A stretch of 64,000 nt of DNA, from positions 1 to 64,000 of the forward strand of contig CAVSAT010000003.1 in the NCBI GenBank assembly GCA_963726005.1, written 5' to 3'. The notes beneath the pieces were generated by a model. The model ran no database searches. It was not told the DNA's origin and was given only the letters and a program-made list of their open reading frames with translations. The stretch's first letter is position 1. Each line of letters opens with the position of its first letter. Positions 16,901-25,710 of this stretch are shown here, in pieces. Made by a program: the position numbers and the translations under genes. The DNA comes from Bog-473 sp963726005 (GTDB lineage: Bacteria > Actinomycetota > Acidimicrobiia > Acidimicrobiales > RAAP-2).

Positions 16901-17908
16901 ATGCAGAGAAACCGGCACCGCCGGAGCATCATCGGCGCGGTCATTTCGGTGGCGATGATCATGATTGCTCTGTGCGCAACAACCTCCACGACGTCTGAAG
17001 CTGCTTCACCCCGGCGAGAAGCATCAATTGCGTCACCGGTCCAGATACTTCGGGCCGTCGCTTCTGCTCCAAGCATCAAATCAGTGCCGATTGATATCAA
17101 CCCGGCCTTGCAGCACGCTGGGCAGGACGCCTATTTGACCATTCTTGACGGACACGGGTGCGATCCTGCCTTTTCTGCGGCAACAGTGGGGAGCTGTCTG
17201 TTTGGCGACCCGAAAGGCTCGAAGACAATCGTGTTGCTCGGTGACTCACATGCTGGCATGTGGTTCCCGGGGTTTGATGCTATGGCCAAGCGTGCGCATT
17301 GGAAGCTTGTGGTGCTGATGAAGGCGGTCTGTCCCGCCGTCAATCTCAGCTTCTGGAACTGGACGATGAATAGCCCCTACACAGCGTGTGACGAGTGGCA
17401 CCAGTACGCGTCGAACCGGATCAACAGGATGGATCCGGCTGTCGTCGTCTTCACGAGTTGGTGGCATGGTGATGGAATCCTGCCGAATGGCCAGACACCC
17501 ACGTTGGCGCAGTGGCAACTCGGACTGCAACAGACAATTAATTCGGTTTCGTCGCACGGCACCAAGAAGGTGGTGCTGGGCGATATCGCGTACCTCGCGC
17601 AGACGGGGCCCGATTGTCTGACCGCCCACGAGACGAACGTACAAGCTTGCTCGACACCGGCGGGCCAGGCGGCTCTTGCAGACCATGAGCAAACACTTCA
17701 AGCGGCAGCTCAAGCAACCGGGGCTACATACATTTCAACGACACCGTGGCTCTGCACAGCCACGTGCACGGCTGTGATCGGGAACTACGAGGTCTACGCT
17801 GACTCGTCTGAGATCACCAATGCATATGCCGGGTACCTCCAAGGTGCAATAGCGGAAGCATTGCGGCCAGTCATGGGCCCGGCGACACCGCACATCAGGA
17901 GACCGTGA
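16901..17908 (+). CDS. Secreted SGNH-type protein, catalytic His apparently lost
   Basis: 335 aa. TTGGAGGA precedes ATG at 16901. A signal or anchor helix (IIGAVISVAMIMIALCATTS) is followed by an SGNH domain like the C-terminal domain of OafA-type acyltransferases: TIVLLGDSHAGMWFPGFDAM (Ser116), KAVCPAVNL, VVVFTSWWHGDG and a C-terminal YADSSEITNAYAGYL. In homologues the last block usually reads DDSHLT, giving the Asp-x-x-His pair; here Glu304 replaces the His. Seven Cys, including CTATC, suggest disulphides. It may be an inactive or binding version working with the acyltransferase at 12237. Confidence 0.82.
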   Translation: MQRNRHRRSIIGAVISVAMIMIALCATTSTTSEAASPRREASIASPVQILRAVASAPSIKSVPIDINPALQHAGQDAYLTILDGHGCDPAFSAATVGSCLFGDPKGSKTIVLLGDSHAGMWFPGFDAMAKRAHWKLVVLMKAVCPAVNLSFWNWTMNSPYTACDEWHQYASNRINRMDPAVVVFTSWWHGDGILPNGQTPTLAQWQLGLQQTINSVSSHGTKKVVLGDIAYLAQTGPDCLTAHETNVQACSTPAGQAALADHEQTLQAAAQATGATYISTTPWLCTATCTAVIGNYEVYADSSEITNAYAGYLQGAIAEALRPVMGPATPHIRRP

Positions 17909-17949
17909 GTGCCGAACCGCACCGTTCGGGGTCTGCCCGCAGCGCTTTT

Positions 17950-18300
17950 TTGCTTTCGATAGGTACACCCTTCGACACATTCTCATCCCGCCTGGGGAGA
18001 TCGAGGACTACGCCACCGTCACCATCTCCGGCAACACCTTGCGGGCGACTGACGGACAGCCCGGCTACTTCTCCGAACACCCCGTGGGTGCCCTCCGCGG
18101 CTGTGGCCGCTGTCTTCGGAGCCCAAGTCAGCGGGAACACCTTCTACAACACATTCAGCGTGCTGGACCCATCAGCCGAACAGTTCCCGCCGGTCCCCAT
18201 CACCAACGTCGGCGTCGGGAGTTGTGGTGACACCTATTGGCTGACCCAGCCCGTCGATGGCGTTGCCCCCGCACCCAAGACGGACAGTGCTTGTGCCTGA
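17950..18300 (+). pseudogene. Frameshifted remnant of a secreted protein
   Basis: Two frames give coherent peptides in order. First comes IPPGEIEDYATVTISGNTLR then ATDGQPGYFS. From about 18073 another frame reads NTPWVPSAAVAAVFGAQVSG, NTFYNTFSVLDPSAEQ and GVGSCGDTYWLTQ, to the stop at 18300. No start codon or signal sequence is visible, so the 5' part is missing as well. It follows the SGNH gene closely and may be debris of a once-linked gene. Family not recognised. Confidence 0.35.
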
Positions 18301-18314
18301 CGGCGAGATCGTCG

Positions 18315-18770
18315 TCACGACGGTGAGATCTTCGTAACGACCACGCTGCACGGTGCGTTGCGGACGACGTGATCTGAGACCGATCCGAGAAGGGCGCGTT
18401 TCAAACCCCCTCTGCCGCGAGAGCCAACCACGATCGCCCGAGCGGACAACTGAGTTGCAAGTCGACAGATCGCTTCGCCGGGGTCACCCCGCAGGATCTG
18501 AATCTCCACTCCCACGAGATCCAGTTCTCCCTGCGCCCGACCAATCGCGGATTCCGCCGTTTCGCGGGCATTTGAGAGTTGGTCGTCGAACTCCTTCGGA
18601 GAGAGTTCGGGTCCAGCGTGTCCTGAACCCGCGAGTGACGCCTCGTCTGGTGCGTCCATCACCGTGACGAGAACGAGTTGGTGATCGCGGCCAAGCAGAT
18701 CGAGCCCAGCGGAAAGCGCCGCAGAAGCCTCGTCAGATCCATCGGTGCACAGAAGGATGGTGGATGCCAT
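18315..18770 (-). CDS. Universal stress protein (UspA family)
   Basis: 151 aa from ATG at 18770, the usual single-domain length. It begins MASTILLCTDGSDEASAALS (strand 1 and the first nucleotide-binding loop). It contains HQLVLVTVMDAPDE and ends IVVGSRGRGGLKRALLGSVS-DHVVRNAPCSVVVTK. The G-x2-G-x9-G-S/T signature (GSRGRGG...GSVS) predicts ATP binding. It acts in the cytoplasm in stress or starvation survival. It stands alone, facing away from the CAP-blade gene. Confidence 0.93.
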   Translation of the reverse strand: MASTILLCTDGSDEASAALSAGLDLLGRDHQLVLVTVMDAPDEASLAGSGHAGPELSPKEFDDQLSNARETAESAIGRAQGELDLVGVEIQILRGDPGEAICRLATQLSARAIVVGSRGRGGLKRALLGSVSDHVVRNAPCSVVVTKISPS

Positions 18771-19206
18771 GGGACCACGGTAGCCATCAGGATCGGCCAC
18801 CAACTGCCCGCCATCTGGTTCGCTGACGGGCCCGAGACTCGACCCGGTGCGCCGTCATGGTTCTCGGCGAGCGTCGTACCGGGTACTCACGATGGCAGTG
18901 CCCGCCCGCGCGCCGGAGCCAAACGCTCGTGGGCCGCGCCGCTCTGAACTGGCGGCAACCGTCCGGGAACTGATTGGAGGGGCGGGGCGATGATCCCCCC
19001 AAGGATCCTCCCCGATCACCCCGCCCCGGTGTTTGAGTCTGGTGACCCTCGCCGTTCTGGGGTAGGGCCATTGGAACCGGGCTCGCACAACCGAGAGACA
19101 ACTCTGGCCTCGAAAAATGGTACCGGGGGCTCATTCGATCCGGGTATCGAAATGTTACGTTGCCCCGGCTGATCCAATTCCTGGGCACGAGGGGGCGAAC
19201 GGAATC
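18771..19206. other. Divergent intergenic region with strong hairpin
   Basis: 436 nt between the Usp gene and the CAP-blade gene. GGGGCGGGG (18979-18987) pairs with CCCCGCCCC (19019-19027), and the stem can extend inward through GATC segments. It may act as an upstream terminator or structured leader. No gene is supported. Confidence 0.45.
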
Positions 19207-21714
19207 GTGAGGCGGCACCCGACTGGCATGCGCGCCTTGGCGAGATCATTGCCGCGCACCGCGCTCGCTGTGGCCGCCGCATGGGGCTCCGCCACCGTCC
19301 TCGCCACCTTTGCACCGGTCAGCGCCGGCGCCTCAGGAATTCTCCCGCCGTCGAACCCGTCGGTGAGCTCCCCGCCTCAGGTGATGCCGCGCTGCTCCCT
19401 CTCCCCGGTGGACGACACCAGTGCGGGCTGCATCAACTCCGTGCTGCACAACATCAACTACGCGCGTGCTCTGGAGGGACTTGGCCCTCTCGTCCTGCCC
19501 GGCAACTACGCCACTCAGCCGGTTGCCGTCCAACAGCTCATCATCACCGACGAGGAGCGCGGAGACCGCGGCCTGTCCCAGTTTTCCGGCCTCGATGCCG
19601 CCCTCAACACCGCCGCCATGACCGGCGCGGTCGGGAACACAGACCCGGTCCCGCCCGCCCTCTATCAGAGCACGGCGTGGGGCTCCATCTTCGCCCTGGA
19701 CTACACGCCGCTCGGGGCCGACTTCGCCTGGATGTACAACGACGGCTACGGCGGCACCAACATCAAGTGCACCACCCCGCTGAGCATCGACTGCTGGGGG
19801 CATCGGGACAACATCCTGGGCAACTGGACGACTACAGGCAGCCAGACCGCCATGATGGGTGACGCCGACACCTCGGGCGGCCAGTACGCGCAGATCTTCG
19901 CGAACCAGAAGAATCCGGCCGACCCGCTCGTCGACCCGATTACGCCGAGCTCGCTGCCCACGCCCGCCACGTCGGCGTCGCCAAACGTGGTGCAGGTGCT
20001 GCCGGCCTCCTCACCGAGCACGGCGGCTGGGACTCCTGTGACCATCGAAGGGAACTACTTCGGCACCTCGCCCCAGGTGTTCTTCGCGGGCGTGCCCGCC
20101 ACCAATGTCCAGGTGAACTGGGACGGCGAGCTCACCGCAGACGCGCCGGCGGATCCGGCCGGCACCGGGACCGACCAGGTCGTCGTCACGGTCACCACCG
20201 GTGGCGGCTCGTCGAGCTCGACCGGTACGCCGACGGTCAACGAGTTCACCTACGCCCCGACGATCGCGCCCACGGTGACGTCCGTCTCGCCCTCCACCGG
20301 CCCGCAGATCCCCTCGGGCAGCGTGACGATCCACGGCACCAACTTCGTCGACGGCGCCGTGGCGCCCATCGTCGACTTCGGGACGGTCGTCAGCATCGGC
20401 TCCATGACCTACAGCTCGTCCCAGATCACCACGACGATTCCGCCCTCCATCAACCCGGGCACGGTCAACATCACGGTCACGACGCCGGCCGGCACGAGCG
20501 TGATCTCGCCGGCCGACCAGTACACCTACACCGGCAGCGGCACCTCGGCGGCGCCCGCCATCACCAGCGTGAACCAGACAACGTTCTCGGCCGGCACGCC
20601 GGAAGTGTTCAACATCACGACGACGGGGACCCCTGGTGTCAGCTCGGTGACCGACAGCGCCTTCGGCGGCTGCTCTCCCTCGGTCCTGCCCTCGAGCATC
20701 AAGCTCAACTACACCGGTGGAACGACGGCAAGCATCGAGGGCACACCCCACCCGGGCGACGGCGGGACTTTCACGGTCTGCCTGACCGCCTCGAACGGGG
20801 TGGCACCCGCGGCGACCGAGGTCTTCACGCTGACCGTCAACGCCCCGCCGCTGCCCCCGCCACCGCCACCGTCACCACCACCCCCGGCGCCGCCACCTCC
20901 TCCGCCACCCCCGCCGACGCCGCCCACGCACGGCTACTGGCTGGTCGGCTCGGACGGCGGGATCTTCACCTTCGGGTCCACGCGGTTCTTCGGATCCACG
21001 GGCTCGCTGAGCCTCCAACGTCCCGTCGTGGGCATCACCCCGACGGCCGACCGCGGCGGTTACTGGTTGGTCGCGTCCGACGGAGGGATCTTCGCCTTCG
21101 GGAATGCCGGCTTCCACGGCTCCATCCCGGGCGCCGGCCTGCACCCCGCCGGCTCGGGCCTGCCCCGAAGCCTCAACGCGCCGATCGTCGGGATGGTGCC
21201 CTCCAGTGACGGCGGCGGCTACTTCATGGTGGCCTCGGACGGGGGAGTCTTTGCTTTTGGCGACGCGAAGTTCGAGGGTTCGTGCCCTGGCATCGGCGGC
21301 TGCAGCGGCGCCGCGGTGGCCGTCGTGCCTGATGCCACGGGCAACGGGTACTGGGTGATGACCAGCACCGGCGCCGTCTACACCTTCGGCGACGCCGCCA
21401 ACTACGGGCAGCCGGGGACACAGGGCTCGGCCATCACCTCGGCCGTGGCGACCCCGAACGGCGGCGGGTACTGGATCCTCGACGCCGCGGGCCAGGTGTT
21501 CCCGTTCGGCAACGCGACGGCCTTGGGAAGCCTGCCGCCCGGCTCGGCCGGTGGGCTCGACCCCGCGTCAGCGGTCTTCGAGACCTCCGACGGCGGCGGG
21601 TACTGGCTCGTGACCGCAATGGGCAAGGTGGCGAACTACGGCGATGCACCCAACGACGGGGACATGTCGGGCACGCACCTCAACGGCCCCATCGTCGCTG
21701 CTTCCGGCTCCTGA
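19207..21714 (+). CDS. Secreted CAP-domain protein with IPT/TIG repeats, Pro-rich hinge and six-blade C-terminal domain
   Basis: 835 aa from GTG at 19207 (GAGGGGG about 11 nt upstream; ATG at 19228 is possible). Domains: signal peptide 1-44; CAP/SCP-like domain about 75-220 (INYARALEGLGPLVLP, ITDEERGDRGLS, FAWMYNDGYGG, DCWGHRDNIL); IPT/TIG-like beta domains about 259-350 and 355-440, plus a third beta domain to 542; a proline-rich hinge of about 30 residues; then six repeats beginning GYWLVGSDGGIFTFG at 575-835. The blade domain is nearly the same as that of the glutamic peptidase at 43555. CAP domains are implicated in extracellular binding or proteolysis. Codon use is extremely GC-rich. Confidence 0.88.
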   Translation: MRRHPTGMRALARSLPRTALAVAAAWGSATVLATFAPVSAGASGILPPSNPSVSSPPQVMPRCSLSPVDDTSAGCINSVLHNINYARALEGLGPLVLPGNYATQPVAVQQLIITDEERGDRGLSQFSGLDAALNTAAMTGAVGNTDPVPPALYQSTAWGSIFALDYTPLGADFAWMYNDGYGGTNIKCTTPLSIDCWGHRDNILGNWTTTGSQTAMMGDADTSGGQYAQIFANQKNPADPLVDPITPSSLPTPATSASPNVVQVLPASSPSTAAGTPVTIEGNYFGTSPQVFFAGVPATNVQVNWDGELTADAPADPAGTGTDQVVVTVTTGGGSSSSTGTPTVNEFTYAPTIAPTVTSVSPSTGPQIPSGSVTIHGTNFVDGAVAPIVDFGTVVSIGSMTYSSSQITTTIPPSINPGTVNITVTTPAGTSVISPADQYTYTGSGTSAAPAITSVNQTTFSAGTPEVFNITTTGTPGVSSVTDSAFGGCSPSVLPSSIKLNYTGGTTASIEGTPHPGDGGTFTVCLTASNGVAPAATEVFTLTVNAPPLPPPPPPSPPPPAPPPPPPPPPTPPTHGYWLVGSDGGIFTFGSTRFFGSTGSLSLQRPVVGITPTADRGGYWLVASDGGIFAFGNAGFHGSIPGAGLHPAGSGLPRSLNAPIVGMVPSSDGGGYFMVASDGGVFAFGDAKFEGSCPGIGGCSGAAVAVVPDATGNGYWVMTSTGAVYTFGDAANYGQPGTQGSAITSAVATPNGGGYWILDAAGQVFPFGNATALGSLPPGSAGGLDPASAVFETSDGGGYWLVTAMGKVANYGDAPNDGDMSGTHLNGPIVAASGS

Positions 21715-21792
21715 CGGCCGCTCCCGACGCCACGGGCGAGCCGATTCGAATCTATGGTGGGGTGACGGACCGACCCCCAGGGAGGGAAAAAG

Positions 21793-22560
21793 ATGGGCAT
21801 CTTCCAGCGGGCACACGACATCGTGCAGGCCAAGACGAACAAGGCGCTCGACGCTGCCGAGAAGCCCGACGAGATGCTCGACCTCTCCTACGAGAAGATG
21901 CTCGAGCAGATCACCCAGGTACGGCGTGCCCTTGTCGACATCGCTGCGTCGAAGAAGCGGCTCGAGCTCCAGGAGGAGCAGTTCCAGCACACCATCGACC
22001 ACCTCCAGGAGCAGGCGAAGCAGTCGTTGGCCGCCAACCGGGAGGACCTGGCCAAGGAAGCGCTGTCCCGCAAGGCAGCCGCCCAGCAGCAGATCGACCA
22101 GATGGAGCCACAGGTCCAGCAGCTGAACGAGGAGGAGCAGAAGCTCACCCAGACCCTCGATGCGTTGCAGAAGCGGGTCAACGACTTCCGCACCCAGAAG
22201 GAGACCCTCAAGGCCCAGTACACGGCCGCCCAGGCGATCTCCACCGTCGACGAGAGCGCCGCGGGCATCTCGAAGTCCTTCAACGACTCCGGCGCCTCGC
22301 TCCAGCGGGCGCAGGACAAGATCGCCACCATGCAGGCGCGCTCGGGCGCGCTCGACGAACTCCTCGAGTCGGGAGTGCTCGAGGACGTCGGCGGCGGGTC
22401 CGACGACATCCAGAAAGAGCTGGACCAGGTCGGGAAGGACGCGCAGGTCGACAACGAGCTGGCCGCCCTCAAGGCGCAGCTGGGCACGGGGACATCTGAG
22501 CCCGAGGCGTTGGCGGCCGCTCACGACTCGGGCGCCGAGAAGTCCACGCCGGCCTCGTAG
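21793..22560 (+). CDS. pspA: PspA/IM30-family membrane-stress protein
   Basis: 255 aa. CCAGGGAGGG precedes the start. The sequence is almost wholly coiled coil: MGIFQRAHDIVQAKTNKALD (amphipathic membrane-binding helix), PDEMLDLSYEKMLEQITQVR, then long helical arms (LELQEEQFQHTIDHLQEQAK, KAAAQQQIDQMEPQVQQL) and a C-terminal helix VDNELAALKAQLG with a short acidic tail. PspA/IM30 proteins are ESCRT-III-like: they polymerise on the inner face of the cytoplasmic membrane and protect it during stress. It follows the secreted CAP-blade gene on the same strand (78 nt), which would suit envelope-stress regulation, but that link is inference. Confidence 0.92.
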   Translation: MGIFQRAHDIVQAKTNKALDAAEKPDEMLDLSYEKMLEQITQVRRALVDIAASKKRLELQEEQFQHTIDHLQEQAKQSLAANREDLAKEALSRKAAAQQQIDQMEPQVQQLNEEEQKLTQTLDALQKRVNDFRTQKETLKAQYTAAQAISTVDESAAGISKSFNDSGASLQRAQDKIATMQARSGALDELLESGVLEDVGGGSDDIQKELDQVGKDAQVDNELAALKAQLGTGTSEPEALAAAHDSGAEKSTPAS

Positions 22561-23350
22561 CGAGCGCCAGGCCGATGGACACGCGATGACTCGGTGGACA
22601 CGTGAGGCCAAATATGCGCTCTGAACTGGATATATAGCTAGCTACACACAGACGGTGAATGACAGCGGAAGACTGCCGTTGCCAGTTATGCCGGAGCTTC
22701 TGGTTCTCACGGCGGTTCTCGCGGTGAGCCCACGCCGGCGTGTGCCAGGCCCCCGTCGAGTGTGACCGCACCCGAGAGAGATCAGGACGCTTCGAGGGAT
22801 TGGGCATAGCGATGCTCGAGGCGTTCGGGGTCGGGTTTGGCGGCACGGTCGCGCGGCACCGAGGCGAGGGTCCACCCGGGGTCAACATAGGTCGTTATGC
22901 GCGCTGCCGTCGCGAAGCCGTTGAGGAATGGATTCGGGGACGAGAGGGTAAGCAGGTCGGGCCCACTTGAACGTCTGGGCTGGCCGACTCCGCGGATGGA
23001 AGTCTTCAGGCCATGCAAGCACTCCATCTGAGCGCTCCCGGCAGGCGCGAATGGACGCCCTTTCTGCATTCCAAGTACGACTCGCGAGAGGTAGCCCGCG
23101 CCGGTCGTCCAGGCGCGCCCACAGCGGTCGCCCGTTACTCCGTGGAGTGCTGCCCCTGGCCCCATCGGGGCCCAATAGCCACCGCGTAGCGTGTGGCCAT
23201 CGCCGCTCCTCAGATCGCGTCTCCGATGGCGGCGAGTGGACCGGATCAGCGACCGGCGCTGGTGGACCCCCGGGGTGGTCCCATTACTGGCGGAAGGGTG
23301 GTCCCATGCTCGTGGCGAGCGACACACGGTGGTCCCCTGGCCCGGTGGAT
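22561..23350. other. Gene-poor region with IS21-like end remnant
   Basis: About 790 nt with sharply lower coding quality than the PspA side. An AT-rich GATATATAGCTAGCTA lies near 22628. Three copies of GGTGGTCCC at 23274, 23297 and 23328 (two with CCCAT 23 nt apart, separated by TACTGGCGGAA) look like the multiple terminal repeats of IS21-type elements. No transposase gene remains. Confidence 0.4.
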
Positions 23351-23406
23351 GCTGCCATAAGATCGTCGGAGGTCGACTCAACGGCCTCCGACGATGTTAT
23401 GGCAGC
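23351..23406. terminator. Long hairpin overlapping the stop of the GT39 gene
   Basis: GCTGCCATAAGATCGTCGGAGG pairs with its inverted copy at 23385-23406 over 22 positions with only one G-G mismatch; the loop is 12 nt. The right arm contains the TAA stop codon of the minus-strand gene (23397-23399), so the hairpin forms at the very end of that transcript. It is unusually long for a terminator. Confidence 0.7.
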
Positions 23407-25271
23407 GGGTTTACGGTGACGGTGATGGCGCGGCTCGCGTTGCCCGACCGTCCGCTGTACGCGACGTACCACAGGCGATAGCGGCCGGGACGAACGTTGC
23501 TCGTATTCCAACTGGCCAGCCAGCCGTAAATGCTGAGTTCCCCTCTAGCGATCACCGTGTCTCTCAGGGTCCCTCCGGTGGCTCGGAACTCGGTTCTCGT
23601 TACACCAAACGGCGCCGTGGCGACCAGAATTGCGCGACCGGCCAGCGAGGCTCCGTTCGAGGGTTGAATCATCTTCTCTGTCGGCCCTCCCGTGGGAGCG
23701 GCCGCGGCATGCAGGACGAAACCTGCGGCGATTAGCGATATGACAAGGGCGATCGCCGCGACGGCGCGAATGGGGATCCGATCGGCGAATTGCGGTGCCC
23801 GCATGATGTCCGCGTGACCATCCCTGCCACCGAGTGCCCGCGCAGTGCTTGTTTTCGCTCCAACCAAGACCTCGTCTTCGAGCGGCAGCCGGCCTCGCAC
23901 GGACGCAACGATCCCGGCGATGCCCACAGACGCCAGCAAGACGAGAGGAATCTCGACTGCGGCCCGATAGCGCGACACGCCATATGTCACAGCGATCGTC
24001 AAGATCACGATGGCGAAAAAGGCAAGCAGTGGGTAGACCGGGACCCTTCGTCGGCGTAGCGCGACGGTCCCGGCAACCGCCGGCAAAAGCAGCAGCCAGA
24101 ACCCGAAAAGAGCTAAGCGGTAAACCCAGATGGCAGTCGGATAGGTTCCCAGACCATTGATGCCGCCACCCTCCCAGCTGGCATCGAGATCTGCTTGCTG
24201 AAACGGGTTCCAGAATCCGAATCCGCGACCTTCCCGTGCAACGAGCACTACCGGCAAACGGCCCAAGTGGTGCTCCATATATTGCAGTCCTTGGTGAAGA
24301 TTCGTGGAGTCGGCAACAGTCTGATCGCCGGATCGTTGCACCAGGCACACGAGTGAGTACTCGCCCGTATACGGTCCGTAGTATGTGGTCTTGCAGTTTC
24401 CTTGTGCGATGGCGGCGCCGAAGTTGTTCGACAGCAAGACCGGATGCTGAAAGCGTCCCAGGTTGTAGATGGTCCACGGCAGTACCACAATGACCGTTGC
24501 GGCGTAGGCGAGCACCAGCCACCTGACACGGCGACGCCAGCTCTGCTGCTTGACCGTCAGTATGAGTGGGGTAACTACCAAGAACAGGAGCAAAATTTGT
24601 TCGGACCGGGTCAACCCAACCATTCCGCAGAGGAAGCCAAGCACTGCTGCCGAACCGGCAGACGGCTTAGCCCAGAATCGGTACGCCATCAAGATGAAGA
24701 CGGCGATGCCGAGCAGCAGCAACGTTTCGGATAACAACGGCCATTCGTACACCCAAAGTCCTGGGTAGACCGCCGCGATGGCCGATGCCAGAAGTCCTAC
24801 CCAAAAGCCGGCGATTCGACGTCCGGCCAGCCCTACGAACACGACGGTGAGGCTGCCGACAGCTGAAGCCAATACTCGTTCTGACAGCCAGGAATGCTGG
24901 CCTAACCACTCCCAAACGGTGAGCAGTGTTACCCAGGCCGGGGGATGCAAAGCGTCTGGGTTGCCGCTATTTAAGAACCAATCTCCGTGGGCGTTGAGTT
25001 GGGCCTCAATGCTGTACGCAAAGCCGTCACCGGTCAACCAGGTATTGCGACCTTGATAGTCGATGACCAACCGCAAGAAAAACGCGGCTGCAGCAATGAG
25101 GAGTAGCCACCACCCGAATCGCTCGACTGAGTGGCGTGGTGGTCCTTCGACTAAGTGGGACTCGGGGAGGCTGGATCCGCTGCTTTCTCGTTCCGTCAAA
25201 TCGCCGCGCACGGGGCCCTTCCATCCTTCCCTCAATCCGGCTGCCAACCTCGATGACGACCTGGCTAACAT
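23397..25271 (-). CDS. Membrane glycosyltransferase (GT39/ArnT-like) with C-terminal Ig-like domain
   Basis: 624 aa. After a polar N-terminus of about 45 residues come roughly eleven helices. The first extracytoplasmic loop has TWLTGDGFAYSIEAQLNAHG with the acidic motif, followed by DALHPPAWVTLLTVWEWLG. SETLLLLGIAVFI and GLTRSEQILLLFLVV are conserved with the frameshifted paralogue at 2763-4198. The last 90 residues (MIQPSNGASLAGRAILVA to the end) are extracytoplasmic and share GWLASWNTSNVRPGRYRL with the tail of the protein at 6768. The expected reaction is transfer of a sugar from a polyprenyl-phosphate donor to an envelope glycan or protein. It sits in a lower-GC patch that looks inserted. 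Confidence 0.82.
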   Translation of the reverse strand: MLARSSSRLAAGLREGWKGPVRGDLTERESSGSSLPESHLVEGPPRHSVERFGWWLLLIAAAAFFLRLVIDYQGRNTWLTGDGFAYSIEAQLNAHGDWFLNSGNPDALHPPAWVTLLTVWEWLGQHSWLSERVLASAVGSLTVVFVGLAGRRIAGFWVGLLASAIAAVYPGLWVYEWPLLSETLLLLGIAVFILMAYRFWAKPSAGSAAVLGFLCGMVGLTRSEQILLLFLVVTPLILTVKQQSWRRRVRWLVLAYAATVIVVLPWTIYNLGRFQHPVLLSNNFGAAIAQGNCKTTYYGPYTGEYSLVCLVQRSGDQTVADSTNLHQGLQYMEHHLGRLPVVLVAREGRGFGFWNPFQQADLDASWEGGGINGLGTYPTAIWVYRLALFGFWLLLLPAVAGTVALRRRRVPVYPLLAFFAIVILTIAVTYGVSRYRAAVEIPLVLLASVGIAGIVASVRGRLPLEDEVLVGAKTSTARALGGRDGHADIMRAPQFADRIPIRAVAAIALVISLIAAGFVLHAAAAPTGGPTEKMIQPSNGASLAGRAILVATAPFGVTRTEFRATGGTLRDTVIARGELSIYGWLASWNTSNVRPGRYRLWYVAYSGRSGNASRAITVTVNPLP

Positions 25272-25301
25272 GCTGTTGAATGCCGACTTGGTTGGGGGTC
25301 G

Positions 25302-25610
25302 GTGCCGCTGGACGGGAACTGTGAAGTCTCGGTGGTCTTGCCGTGTCTAAACGAAGAGGGATCGGTGGGCCTCCGTGTGACCGAGGAACGAGATGCCCTG
25401 GCAGCTGCCGGGATGCGTGGCGAGGTCATTGTGGTCGACAACGGTTCTACTGACGCGTCGGCAGAGGTTGCCGCGTCTTCGGGGGCGAGGATCGTCGCCG
25501 AATCCCGCCCGGGATATCGGAGCGTGTTGCTGGCGGGGTTCGAAGCATCGCTGGTGACACAGTCGTCATGGCGGACGCCGACTTCCCATCAGGTTCTCAC
25601 GGGGCTGCTT
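25302..25610 (+). pseudogene. Truncated and frameshifted GT2 glycosyltransferase
   Basis: The N-terminal GT-A half is well preserved: CEVSVVLPCLNEEGSVGLRV, MRGEVIVVDNGSTDASAEVA, RPGYRSVLLAGFEA. At about 25556 the frame changes; in a second frame it continues AGDTVVMADADFPSG, the metal-binding Asp block. Homology then ends and the rest of the enzyme (about 150 aa expected) is absent. The fragment is divergent from the membrane glycosyltransferase gene and probably formed a pair with it. The break coincides with the border to the GC-rich block at 25.65 kb. Confidence 0.7.
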
Positions 25611-25654
25611 CCGACTCAAGCTGTCGGTGCACAACACCCCTGAACTGGCATTAT

Positions 25655-25710
25655 CCTGCGCGTTCAGAGAGATTCCAACCCCCAACCTTCTGACTTATGT
25701 CAGACGCGGC
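25655..25710 (-). other. tRNA 3'-half-like fragment at a compositional border
   Basis: The minus strand carries TCTGACATAAGTCAGAAGGT, then GGGGGTTGGAATCTCTC and TGAACGCGC. This mimics an anticodon arm, variable loop, T-arm (GGGGG/CTCTC with G-U pairs) and acceptor end, but the 5' half is replaced by the end of the hydrolase gene. It may be a degraded attachment site. Confidence 0.3.

Noticed and set aside
20011..20751. 246-aa minus-strand ORF opposite the CAP-blade gene
   Set aside because: Antisense shadow of the TIG region in a gene with strong GC3 bias.
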